In this document: positions 9,161 to 19,136 of the stretch, one piece after another
Numbering within the stretch: the stretch's first letter is position 1
Layout: the number at the start of each line of letters is the position of its first letter
NCBI GenBank assembly: GCA_037044905.1
Contig: JBAOKB010000027.1
Location: 1-37,234, forward strand
Source: Hortaea werneckii
Lineage: Eukaryota; Ascomycota; Dothideomycetes; Mycosphaerellales; Teratosphaeriaceae
Direction of reading: 5' to 3'
Length of the DNA: 37,234 bases
Notes under the pieces: generated by a model
Seen by the model: only the letters and a program-made list of their open reading frames with translations
Told to the model about the DNA's origin: nothing
The model's database searches: none
Program-made: the position numbers and the translations under genes

Positions 9161-9998
9161 GTCGTCGTCATGGCATTTTGATTGACTGGTTCACGACCGC
9201 ACCACCCTGCACCGGACCACGCACCGCACCACAGTCACAGCCACACAGCCAGATGGCGACGCTTGACACAAACGCCAGGCGAGCGGAGCGGAGGGGACGG
9301 AGAGACAAAGATCGGACATTGCTAGCACCGGCGTCCCGACACCGACCTCCGCCCGAGACCGAGGGGCGCCGACGAACTTCCCAGCGAACCACAGGACAAG
9401 GAGGAATCCGGGGGATGGGACAGGCTCATCAGAACTGGATTCACGACAGGATTCACGACAGGAAACGTTGGTGGCACGGCGCACCCCACGAGCCAAGGCA
9501 GATGCTGCAGATGATGAGAGGGACGCACCGTGGGAGGCCTAAGCGCCTAGCCTTCTTGGACAGTCACGAAGGTTTGGAAGCACAGCGAGTCTGAAACCGT
9601 GGCGTCCTGTCTGGACTTTTCCAGGGTCTCAGAGTTAAGTACCGACCCTCCGAGGTCCCTTGGCTTGTGCCTTGCGTGTCGCCTTGAGGCTGGGGCGGAG
9701 AAGACAGCGCCACGCCCCCCCCATTACGCAGCCGCCTGACCCTGGGCTGGACGTGCGTCGTCGTCGTCGTCCGCCCGGGCAGTTGGAAATTGCGTGAGGG
9801 GCATCTTAAGTCCTTAAGCTGTTTCTTTATGATCGCATATCCTGCTCCAATCTACTTATCACCTGTATATCCACCTCACTCCTTCAACACGTCTATCCTT
9901 TGATCAAGCCTACATATCTGCGCTCCTCTTCCACACATCCACATCCATTCAAAGTTGCTGCAAGCCTTCACATCCACACTCCTTCCACCCAACCAGCA
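9161..9998. promoter_or_regulatory. Region between the tandem array and the NTF2-like gene
   Basis: No reliable gene is seen. There is a perfect 12-base direct repeat (GATTCACGACAG) side by side near 9439-9462, a CGT triplet run near 9758-9772 and a CCAAT box near 9847. The last 200 bases are CT- and CA-rich, as in fungal promoters and leaders, and probably serve the gene at 9999. An Arg-rich open frame at about 9253-9594 has no domain and is not called. Confidence 0.4.
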
Positions 9999-10604
9999 AT
10001 GATCACCATGATGAACCAAGCCGAGGCCCAGCGGGCCGCCGCCCTCGAGCTCATCCAAGCCCTCGTCTACCGTCAAGACGAGCGCTTACACGACCTCTGC
10101 TTGAACGACTCACCCGCCTACCACGCCTTCCTCTCCCCCAAACGCCTTCCCGCATTGGACGATCTAGCCGACAGCCCCGCCATGCGCATGAAGCAGCTCC
10201 TCAAACGCAGCAACGACATGCCCTCCGACCTATCCGCTCGCCCCACGAGCCCAACATCCCCAACCGAGGACGCCACCCACGGCGCCTGGTCCCCCTTAAG
10301 CAACACCACTCTCGACCAGCTCCTCGCTTCCCGTCTCAAGGCCTTCGGCACCGCGACCATGTGCTCCGAGCGCGTGCTGGCCATTATGCAGGACGAGGAC
10401 GTGTGCGCGATCCGCTGGCAGGAGCGCAATCGCCTCGGCGCGTTGGACAAGACGTCGACGCTGCGGTTGCACTTTACGGGGAACAAGATCGATTCCATTG
10501 ACGAGTATGTCGATGCGAGGAAGAGTTCCGGGTATGAGCGGGCGGTGGGCGCGGAGGAGCAGACGCCTGTGGAGGCGATGCCGAAGCCTATTAGTGTCGT
10601 TTAA
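9999..10604 (+). CDS. Small NTF2-like / SnoaL-like fold protein
   Basis: A single exon for 201 residues starting at the first ATG of the frame (context agcaATGA). The N-terminus is a helix (AEAQRAAALELIQALV) followed by a charged segment, as at the start of NTF2-like domains. After a Ser/Thr/Pro-rich insert (about 75-105) the second half reads as beta strands: RVLAIMQDEDVCAIRW, then TLRLHFTGNKIDSIDEYVD. This alternation, ending with a short acidic motif, is usual for SnoaL-like proteins (PF12680 and relatives). The fold forms a pocket used by isomerases, cyclases and many proteins with no enzymatic role, so no reaction is assigned. It stands alone between two gene-poor stretches of more than 3 kb. 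No signal peptide or membrane segment is seen. The fold call is from pattern only. Confidence 0.6.
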   Translation: MITMMNQAEAQRAAALELIQALVYRQDERLHDLCLNDSPAYHAFLSPKRLPALDDLADSPAMRMKQLLKRSNDMPSDLSARPTSPTSPTEDATHGAWSPLSNTTLDQLLASRLKAFGTATMCSERVLAIMQDEDVCAIRWQERNRLGALDKTSTLRLHFTGNKIDSIDEYVDARKSSGYERAVGAEEQTPVEAMPKPISVV

Positions 10605-13600
10605 GGAAGGATGGTGTTATTGTCGATCAAGGGTGTCGACATTTTACAGCTTTACCACGCCACCAGCCGCGGCTTTTTGCAGCCGCAAACCTCCTGATCG
10701 GGCATTTTGCCGGTTAATATTCGCCGGCATCGCCTGCGCTGCTCGCCACGCTTCGAGCCACCCGATTTTATCTTCCTACAGAAGGAAGGGGAAAGTCGCC
10801 ACTAGAGGGGTGCCTCTTACACGCTCTACCACGTCCGACCCATTGACTCGGATGATGGGTCAACAGAGGCGGACATGAAGTCGGCAAAATAACAAGAGGA
10901 AAGGCAACTCAGGGAGGCATATAGTCACGAGGCAGATCTCAGCTACGAAGACAGGAAGAATGGGACGACGATATATATATATATATTCACGTGTACATGA
11001 TGACGATGACTAATGTCATAGAACCATCACAAGAAGATCTCCAATGGAATTGTAACGCTTGTCCGATTGGTGCCATTCTCCATTTGAAATCGCATTTCTT
11101 TTTCTCTTTTTTCTCTCCGTGGCACCATTCTTTGACTGACTTGCTGTGTGCATCCATTCATTCCCATTAAAGAAAAAGGGATTTTGCGAAAGTCCTCTCC
11201 AATGCAAGTGCAGCGGTCAGCGGTTTGTGTTTTTTTTTTTTTTTTTTCCTTTAGTCTTTCCGCTACCCGCTTGGAGAGAATTGGGTACCTAGGTAGTCTA
11301 TGGGGCGCAGGCTTTGTTAATACCTAGGTACGTTAGGACTATAGGCTGAGGAGAAGAAAGAGACCCATGTAGAGATCTAGTAGGTCGTTTTTGGCAATAG
11401 AGCGGTGTACCACTACGACTTTCATCACATGAGCCGGACTACCTACTGATGAAGTGCTGTCGTCCCCTTGTAGATGGCTTGCATGACACTTCTACGCGAC
11501 CTCGGGATCACCTGATAGATCTTTTTTGGTTGTTCACCGCTCATGTTGCCTACATCCCTCCGCGAGACTAGGATTGCCTGCCTCCCAGCGGGAAACCAGA
11601 AGCTGCATCTTATTATTACAAGTCTAAATTTCCTGCTCTTTCTGCTTCTTCCAAGTCCGGCATTGCTCGGATCCCTATGTCATTGGGTGACGTGAAGGTC
11701 CGCCCTACCTTGATTGCGAAACATCCTGAACATTTAGCCGGGGCAAGGCTGCAGGGCTGCAGCGCTTCGAGGTAGAGTTTTCGTCGAAAGCTGACAGACA
11801 GCTTCTCAGCTTCGGAAGCGATCTGAAACGCGCCAGAAGTGCTGGAGGAAGGGCTACTGTAGGTACCTCCGGGTATGTATGTACCTCAGAGAATCTCGAT
11901 CCAGCCTTTTTGGACAGTAAGAAAATTCTCGAAAAAAAAAAAAAGGCGGTCACCTGTTCGCAGACCTATGGGGTTGATCCCCAGACGCCCGACGTTAAGG
12001 CTGAGACAGCTGACAGTCCCCAGTCCGGCGTTTCATCGTGCTTCGTCAGGTGCGAGGATTGATGAGGCGACGCGATTAGGGACGGCTTCAAGGTGCGACG
12101 CACTCAGAAAATTTGACGGGGGAGATGGCTTTTGGGCAGCAAGTGTGATTAGGGTTACGAGGTCCTCTCGTTTTCACTCCGTTCGAAGCAAGCAGCTGTG
12201 ATAGAAAGCCAAATGGACATCTCAGACACACACAGTAGTCCCGAACCAACGTCAGGATCACTATTGGACATTGTCACGACTGACTCGCAACCCCCTTCAC
12301 ATCCAAGACGGCACCGCGGAGGCCATGATAGATTCAGTTCTCGAACAATGACGGGGCGGACTTGGTACCGTTATGCAATCAACTCTATTTGATTACGATG
12401 TCACTCTGCTTTTCCTCCCCGCCAGGTTGATGGGCCAGAGAAGGCAGTAATCCAATCTATCACAAACGGGAAAATCTCCCCATCCCCCCTCTCTCTCTCT
12501 CTCTCTCTTCCCTCTTTCCCGCTTTCCGCGAGGATAGGACTTGCGCGGGAGAGCCCGTTAGGTCTAATTTCCCACACTAGTAGGGAAGTCGAGCCCCGAG
12601 CTCTACAATCTTTTAGTCTCCCCGAGATGGAGGGAGGTTTAAGACATGGCGAAGATTCGATATCTTAGAACCGGTTCGCTATCGAACCAGTATAGTGGGC
12701 TCAGAGCCATTCATTGGATCAGACGGGCAGTCGGGTGGTCTTCAACGGGTTTTCCCTTCTCTGCACCCTGAAGAGGAGCAAAAACGGATTAGTATGAGGT
12801 TCTTTTCTTCCCTGGTTTTATTAAATGTCCCTGTGGTTCGGCTGTACCCCGTCATGCCGGCAGTGGCCATTGTGACATCCAGGCACACATGTTGGTCCTG
12901 TGCCAGGACGCCGCTGTCGCCTGTCAAAAGCTTAAATCTGATTGTACCGGTCTGTCTCTGCGATCACGATGGCAAGAGTCAAGCACCAGGCGGAAAATCC
13001 ATCTCATCTCAGAGCAGAAGCCGACAGACGGCGCGATGCACCGGGCAAGGGAGGGAGGTGGGAGCCGACGGACTAGTGGGGATGTACCTGCAGCGGACGG
13101 CGTGCAGCCTGAAGCAGTGAAACACAGGAACGACTAGCGCCTGAAACAGCGCGCGTCGGGACTGGGACTGCGATTGCTCTGTCTTGTTCGCCTGGCAGCG
13201 ATGGCATTCTGCATTGGAGAACGCCACCAACGCATATACATAGTACTCTGTATGTAGGTATGATTGAAGAAGGCGAAGATTCTGTCAACCTGCTCAACCC
13301 CGGTTTTTCCAGGGTCATGCGGAGCGGTTGCAAGCATAACAGCAACGCGTTAATCATTGCATTGCCAGTACAGTACCGTAGTCGCGTAGGTTTAGAGTTG
13401 CAACGGCCATTAGCCGGGCCGAGAAAGATGAGCTGCCATCTCCTTGCCGAAGCACTCGTTCTGCATCAGACTTGGGGACTCCTGAGCAAAACCCGTCCGC
13501 TCTTTTCACCCCGTCGCGTCTAATACTGCCTTTTCTTCGCCCCGTCCGACCTGCTACTATCCTTAAGCCTTTCCCGCCGCCCAGCCTGCCGCCTCCACGT

Positions 13601-14210
13601 CCGCAATTTACGGCCCACGCGTCATTCGTTTGTTCTTAGACATCCTCTCCGGACACACCGTACCGCAATCAATTTGACGGGCAGCCAACCTCTCCCAACT
13701 ATACCAATCCTGTCGGCCACAGTTTGTTGACGATCCCGACCAACTGCCTCGCCAGTGCCACATTCCACACGATCAAGATTGCACATCTCCCGGCTATCCG
13801 CAGCACCACTGCCACGCGATCACACTATCCACTACACACGCATTCCCTGTCCGCCGGCAACCCGACCTACCTACAAGGCCTTCGTCGCTGCTGCGTCAGC
13901 CTCGGAGAGACTGCACGACACGCAGACTCGCTCTGGGATCCGGCAATGCTGCTTCGCGCTAATGGGAGCTGTGGAACGCCAATCTCGAGCACATCATAGG
14001 ACGAAACGCACGCGCACTTGCAGCTGAGAGACGGACCCCGAGGACAACATCCTGGCTTTTGCGAACGAGGTCAATCGAGGTTTACCCCCTGGACAAAAGT
14101 CGCACGAAGCCTCTCGGCCCCAACAACGACGGTCAATTGATTGCAGCCTCGACTGCCTCCCTTGACATAGACTACAGTATGTATTTCCTCCCTAGTTCTG
14201 CACCTGCCCG
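10605..14210. other. Gene-poor region with simple repeats and a long leader
   Basis: No gene could be supported over 3.6 kb on either strand. It holds (AT)8 at 10971-10986, a T run of 18 at 11230-11247, two perfect TACCTAGGTA palindromes at 11286 and 11321, an A run near 11933-11944, (CT)n near 12489-12508 and a hairpin GGTTCG-CTAT-CGAACC near 12672. The last 650 bases are CT/CA-rich and are probably the promoter and leader of the gene at 14211; several short upstream open frames lie there. Open frames of 60-140 codons here have no recognisable domain. Confidence 0.5.
11286..11330. repeat. Pair of TACCTAGGTA palindromes
   Basis: Two perfect copies of the 10-base palindrome TACCTAGGTA lie at 11286-11295 and 11321-11330, 35 bases apart. 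Related CCTAGG cores occur near 3475, 7886, 8719, 22313, 29240 and 30613, nearly all outside coding exons. This may be a binding site or the trace of small repeats. Confidence 0.6.
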
Positions 14211-17200
14211 ATGGCGTCCATTTCCAGGTCCCCAGCATATAACAAGATCGCATCCGCTGACTTACTCAAGGCTGCCATGAATAAGCTACTGAACAGAAAG
14301 AAGTCCCCTGAGGACATTCTAACCTCAAGCGGCGACGCCAATGGAGCGCAATCGAGTTCCGGACCCACCTCGCCGATCCTGAAAAAGAGCGCCACAAGCA
14401 GATGGAAAAAGCAGAGGAAGCAGCCTGAACCTAAGCCTGAGCCCGAAGTGAACATCGGGGCCGCTCTCCCTTCTACCGACGACTTTCGAACCAGTCTCCT
14501 CATGCCCAACCTTTCAGCGCGTTTTAGCATGCTGCGGGACCAGGATCCAGATTCTCTGATTGGAAAGGCAAGCGATGACAGCGTCCTTCAACCGAGGCGC
14601 CGATCGCGCATGAACGAGCTGGGATTTGGTTCGGGTCCGAGTGGGCTGAACGACATCGCTGAAGTGCAGTCTATCAACAGTTCGATCCGGCCGCCATTTG
14701 CATACGAGAAGCACCATTCGTTTGCATCGGAGGACGGCTACGGGAGCGAGAGCGACTCTGTACACAACGGGAGTATTATGAGCAGATCACGACCGGGCGA
14801 AGGCAATATCATGTTTGGCGGTCGTCAGAAGGTGTTCAAGATACCCACAAGTGGCGCCTCCTCGACCAAGCTAGGCAGAGCTGTGTACGAGGACGACATT
14901 GGCATGTCCGCCTTCCAACGGTACCGCAAAGAAAGGGGCACCCAGGACGGCAATGATTTTGACCAAGAGGATCCCGAGTTTGACTTTGGGCTTGACCAAA
15001 CGAACAACCCTGAACAGGACGATGGGAACGATGCGCGGACACCTAATGATTCTGCGAAGGATCTGTCGCATTCGCCGTCGTTGTCATCTTACGACAAGAA
15101 GCGTTCGACTTCTTCCACGGCACGGTCTGAGGCAAGGTCATCAACTGCGGCGACATCCGTTGCATCACAACCAGTAGCCGCTACACCATCGCCCTTGGCT
15201 ATCTCGTCCCAGGCGCCGACTGCTACTACACCTTCTGTGCCAAACGTTAAGCGATCTGACACCAAGACTCGACGCCTTTACGAGCAGGGCCTAGATCAGC
15301 ATATGCAGGAGCAACAGACTTCGGCGATGTCAAGGCTGAACTCGATACAGCGTCAGCGCTCCTTGCAACAAGGCGGGAAGCAATCTCCTCCAGTCCTGCA
15401 AACCGCTAAGAGCGCAAGCAACCTACAGGAGAAGAATTCCCAGCCAGTCTTCGCCCTCAGAGCACAGAGCCCTCCTCCGACCCGTGGATTGACGCCTTTA
15501 GTCACATTTGGCTCCTTGAGCAAGGCGAGTTCCAACAATCCAAGCCCTGCGGCCAGCGTCCCACATTCACCCGTCAGCCCACAAGAATTCGACTCGACGC
15601 CGCTGACCCAGGCTCTGGAGCCTGGCGATCGGGGCAAGGCGACTGCATTGGGCGCATTCAACAAGCCGGCCCAGCAATTCGACGAAAAGCAGTATTTGGA
15701 GCGCCAGCAACAACTGCAACGGTCGCAATCCCGGGGTGCGATACGAAAAGATGCTTTCCAGCAGCGCATTGGTAGATTCGAGAAAATGGAGCGCGATCGA
15801 GACGCTTCGGAAGGAGCAGAGCGATCACGGTCCTCCTCGGCGCCAAGAGGTGTGCCTAGGAGAGGAGACTCTTTGCGGAAGAAGCCAGAGTCTAGCAAGG
15901 CATACAATGTCTTCCACCAGGCCGCAAGCCAGTTGCCACCCATAGCCCAATCCGCCGATCCTGACTTGGAATCTGAGCAGCCGAAGCAAGATGATGCCGC
16001 TGGAGCGCAGCAGTACGATACGCACCGCACATTCTTTGGGAACATCAGTGCGAGCGAAAGTGAGGACGAGGAAGACGATCAGTCCATCCGGTCAGACAAC
16101 CGATCACAAACAGATCACGCCTATGGGCCCCCGCCTGGCAGATGGCAGCCTACGCCGCTCCCCTCAGTCTCCGAACACCCGTCCACGAGAGATCGTGACT
16201 CTAAGCCAAGCCTGGCAGAGGAGGACGAAGATGCGGAAATGGCGCCTCAGCCTTTACGTCCGACCCCGTCTTCGCAGTCATTGAGGAATGATGCTCAAGC
16301 GGAAAGCCCGAGGCCTGATTCCCAAGCCGAGAACATTAGGATTGAAACTCCAGCTGAAGGCATGAGAGCTGATACTCAAGTTGAAAACCCCATCGAGGTT
16401 GCAGCTCTCGACTCTCCGACACTCGGACCAAGTGCCACTGAAGGTCTTAGCGGCATGGTACATCATCTGAGGCAGAAGAGCAACCAATCGTCGCTGTATC
16501 CAAATGACAACGGTGACGACATACCTGAACTACCGGGCATGCCGCCTAGCGCGAGGAACACATATCTCGGCACGCATACTAATACCGATTCTCGGACAGA
16601 GTCAGGAATCGAATCATTCAACGCCTCGAACCCATGGGACTTGGATGAGATTGATAATGCCTACAACCTTGCCGAGGCAGACCGCAGCCCTACTAGCCCC
16701 GTCGAAGTGAATGCGTTTTCGCAAAATCTCAACCCTCATGTGAGTACATACTCGAACACTATCAATGTTCGTGAGTCGGCAGGCTCCCAATATCCAGCAA
16801 GCGTGAACGCTCCTACGTGGCAGACTGAACTGTCGAAGCACCATACGCGAGACGCCAGTACTGCGACCCAACAGGAACGAGATGCATTTGCCAACGAGCT
16901 TGCAGCGCGTCGTGCTGCGATCCAAGAGAGCATGAGAAGCTATGCTGAGCAGGACACGAGCAGTAGAAATGTGAGTCCTGCTCCAAGCGCAGGCGGTGCC
17001 AAGAAAGCCTTTGGTATGCTCCGAGCCAAACCTAGCAGGGAGTCGGTGGCACCATCAAAGGCGATGAAGATGTTAGGCCTCGGCGCGTCTCCAAGCACTA
17101 CCAACGTCAACTCGCAGTATGAGAGGAGTGAGCAGAGCATGGACATGTCCCGGTCTAGGAATGATTCTGTCTCCAGACCACCACCAGTGCCTTCTGGACA

Positions 17201-18224
17201 GCCTCGCACCATGACATCAAGTGAGTGGCCGCAAGGACGGCCCAGAGGTGACAGCGAGACGAGCAACCCCTTCAAGCAACTTGCCGGGCGTGTCTCGCAA
17301 GCTCGGAGTCGATCGAACTCTGAGGCAACCACCGGGCGATCTCGCAGTGATACGGCGAACCATCGCGACGAGCCCGAGAGGACTTTGAGTGAAGGGATCA
17401 ACGAAGGCGCCGAGGCGGTCTTTCCCGACAGTACCCCCAAGACATCTTCAGATGCTGCTCAGAGCTCATTTGAGGAAGGCAATCGTGCTAGGGCTCGTAG
17501 CAACAGCCGACCTCCGGCGATGTCGAGTTACTTCGATTCGAAGCATCTTCAAAACCCTAACAATCCTGCAAACCGGCTGGCGACAGGCAACGCAACGCCC
17601 TTATATAGCCCTGCGGGTAGCTCAGCGCGCCCTTCTCCGTCCGTGTCGCCCATCGCACAGAACCCGACACCGCCGCACTCTGGCACCAACACGCCCCAAG
17701 GCGCCTCTTTCAAAGAGCATCCCGTGCCGATCGTCCAGCCACGCTCGGGTGCCCTCCGCAAAAAGACCATCTCCAAATTCGACATTTCCGAGCCAACCTT
17801 GATCTCGTCTACCTCGAACGTCGACACCATCGAGCTCCCCGAAGGCGCCTCGCTCAGGAACGGCATGGACGAGCCGCCGCCGGTGCCACCGATCAACCCC
17901 AAGCGCCGCGGCACACGCAAGCTCTTCGGCCTCGGCCGTAGCGAAATGAGCGAGGATGCGACGAGCTATAGCAACTTCGGTCGCTCCAAGACCCCGGACC
18001 CCTGGATGTCGCGGCCTACGCCCGAGCCCGACTTCTCTTCCGGCCCTCCTCAGGTGCGCAAGGCCAGTACTCCCGGCTTCCCCGCCGCGTCCGAGTTCGA
18101 GAGCAATAGCACCCCGGCGCTGCAGCAGTATGGCTTCCCCTCTTCTGGTGGACCTACCTCGCCCGAGCGCGTCGAGCGCGCCCCGCTGCCGCAGAATGCG
18201 CCTATGGAGGGGGGCATGTTTTAA
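14211..18224 (+). CDS. Large, mostly disordered protein of unknown function (1337 residues)
   Basis: A single exon from ATG (context gcccgATGGCG) to TAA. I do not recognise a named family. The first 250 residues look like a conserved block: a short helix (ASADLLKAAMNKLLNRKK), a basic Lys/Trp stretch, then NLSARFSMLRDQD, IMSRSRPGEGNIMFGGRQ and MSAFQRYRKERG. The rest is Ser/Pro/Gln/Glu-rich and largely disordered. It has a likely helical region near 488-540 (QYLERQQQLQRSQS, then QRIGRFEKMERDRD), a short internal repeat of about 10 residues near 693-727 and a proline motif PPPVPPINPKRR near 1223-1234 that could bind SH3 domains. No signal peptide, membrane span or catalytic motif is seen. The composition fits a cytoplasmic or cortical scaffold that is heavily phosphorylated, but that is inference. 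My impression that the N-terminal block occurs in many filamentous ascomycetes needs a database search. Confidence 0.85.
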   Translation: MASISRSPAYNKIASADLLKAAMNKLLNRKKSPEDILTSSGDANGAQSSSGPTSPILKKSATSRWKKQRKQPEPKPEPEVNIGAALPSTDDFRTSLLMPNLSARFSMLRDQDPDSLIGKASDDSVLQPRRRSRMNELGFGSGPSGLNDIAEVQSINSSIRPPFAYEKHHSFASEDGYGSESDSVHNGSIMSRSRPGEGNIMFGGRQKVFKIPTSGASSTKLGRAVYEDDIGMSAFQRYRKERGTQDGNDFDQEDPEFDFGLDQTNNPEQDDGNDARTPNDSAKDLSHSPSLSSYDKKRSTSSTARSEARSSTAATSVASQPVAATPSPLAISSQAPTATTPSVPNVKRSDTKTRRLYEQGLDQHMQEQQTSAMSRLNSIQRQRSLQQGGKQSPPVLQTAKSASNLQEKNSQPVFALRAQSPPPTRGLTPLVTFGSLSKASSNNPSPAASVPHSPVSPQEFDSTPLTQALEPGDRGKATALGAFNKPAQQFDEKQYLERQQQLQRSQSRGAIRKDAFQQRIGRFEKMERDRDASEGAERSRSSSAPRGVPRRGDSLRKKPESSKAYNVFHQAASQLPPIAQSADPDLESEQPKQDDAAGAQQYDTHRTFFGNISASESEDEEDDQSIRSDNRSQTDHAYGPPPGRWQPTPLPSVSEHPSTRDRDSKPSLAEEDEDAEMAPQPLRPTPSSQSLRNDAQAESPRPDSQAENIRIETPAEGMRADTQVENPIEVAALDSPTLGPSATEGLSGMVHHLRQKSNQSSLYPNDNGDDIPELPGMPPSARNTYLGTHTNTDSRTESGIESFNASNPWDLDEIDNAYNLAEADRSPTSPVEVNAFSQNLNPHVSTYSNTINVRESAGSQYPASVNAPTWQTELSKHHTRDASTATQQERDAFANELAARRAAIQESMRSYAEQDTSSRNVSPAPSAGGAKKAFGMLRAKPSRESVAPSKAMKMLGLGASPSTTNVNSQYERSEQSMDMSRSRNDSVSRPPPVPSGQPRTMTSSEWPQGRPRGDSETSNPFKQLAGRVSQARSRSNSEATTGRSRSDTANHRDEPERTLSEGINEGAEAVFPDSTPKTSSDAAQSSFEEGNRARARSNSRPPAMSSYFDSKHLQNPNNPANRLATGNATPLYSPAGSSARPSPSVSPIAQNPTPPHSGTNTPQGASFKEHPVPIVQPRSGALRKKTISKFDISEPTLISSTSNVDTIELPEGASLRNGMDEPPPVPPINPKRRGTRKLFGLGRSEMSEDATSYSNFGRSKTPDPWMSRPTPEPDFSSGPPQVRKASTPGFPAASEFESNSTPALQQYGFPSSGGPTSPERVERAPLPQNAPMEGGMF
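16290..16391 (+). repeat. Short degenerate coding repeat (about 10 residues per unit)
   Basis: Within the 1337-residue protein the segments DAQAESPRP, DSQAENIRIE, TPAEGMRA and DTQVENPIE follow each other. They share a D/T-x-(Q)-A/V-E pattern and an Arg or Ile near the end. The DNA units are diverged, so this is not a recent expansion. Confidence 0.5.
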
Positions 18225-19136
18225 AATCTCTCCTCCCGGCAGCGACGAATCTCACATATTGTCTACTCTCTTTTTGACAATCATCTTTCTGTACAACTAT
18301 GACGACTGGGGAGGGAATGGCAGGAGAGATTGTGCATCATTTTTATGGCCTCTGAAGCCTGATCCCTGTGTACAATTGTACAATTAGGGTCTTGTTCTTT
18401 GCAAAACTGCTCTATGATACAAAGGGACCTGCAAAGGGAGTGTGGTTGGTCATCGAGAAGGAAAAAAAAATCAGGAGAGGAGCAGCGTGAGGGGGCGTGC
18501 ATGTCGAAAGCATTATTATTTTTATTTTATTTTCTGGTGGAGTTTTTTTTTTTTTTTTTTATCTTGTAGCACGATACCACTTATGTAGTTTCTTCCTCTT
18601 TTTTATTTAGAGACAGAGAAAATTGTTCTGTATACTTCTCGCCTTTTTCTTTTTTTTCTTTTCTTTTTTTTTTCCCTGTCAACCACCCCCCCCCCCCCCC
18701 CCCCCCCCCCTTCCTCCTTCCTCTCCCCGGGGAGTGGCTGCTGCCGGACCTACTCGCTTCGTTTCTTTCTTTGGAGAGTCGACCGCTTCCTTGCCTGCCT
18801 TCTGAATGTGGAAGGTATGGATGGATGGAAAGCTGGCTTACGGGGAGACAGATGCTCCTGCTTGCAGCAACACCATTGTAGGGTTGGAAGGCAGAGATCT
18901 GAGAACGATTGTTATCGGTCCTTGAGATTCTGGTGTTGCCTACCAATCCCTTGATACGCCAATCGCGAAGGTAAATCATTGAGCTATCAGCCCTATTGTC
19001 GACAACGCATTCTTTCCTCCCACTCCCACCTTGAATGGTTCCTCTCCGATCCGACGACGAGAAGACACCGGCTGGCCTGGTCTCGTAACGACTGCCTTTA
19101 TCTCCGTCACTTCGTATCCCTAAAAGATCATCCTGC
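18225..19136. other. Spacer with long homopolymers between the two large genes
   Basis: No gene is seen. The stretch is the 3' region of the gene ending at 18224 and the promoter of the gene at 19137. It contains T18 at 18543-18560, a T/C-rich tract at 18645-18676 and a run of 25 C at 18686-18710. Frames that cross the C run only give poly-Pro or poly-Gly. Confidence 0.55.
18686..18710 (+). repeat. C25 homopolymer (G25 on the other strand)
   Basis: An unbroken run of 25 C follows a T-rich tract. Such a run can form G-quadruplex or i-motif structures and is prone to length change and to sequencing error, so the exact count is doubtful. Confidence 0.8.

Noticed and set aside
9253..9594. Arg-rich open frame after the tandem array
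   Set aside because: Low complexity, a 12-base direct repeat inside it, no domain and no intron signals. It could be transcribed, but nothing supports a protein.
9509..9596. Possible C/D box snoRNA (ATGATGA near 9513, CTGA near 9592)
   Set aside because: The two boxes are at a plausible distance, but no terminal stem is formed and no inner boxes or guide match are evident; such boxes occur often by chance.
12672..12687. Hairpin GGTTCG-CTAT-CGAACC, resembling a tRNA T-arm
   Set aside because: No acceptor stem, D-arm or anticodon arm around it, so it is not a tRNA; a lone 6-bp hairpin is weak evidence for anything else.
18623..18805. Open frame with long Pro/Phe runs over the T and C homopolymers
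   Set aside because: Pure translation of homopolymers with no other content.
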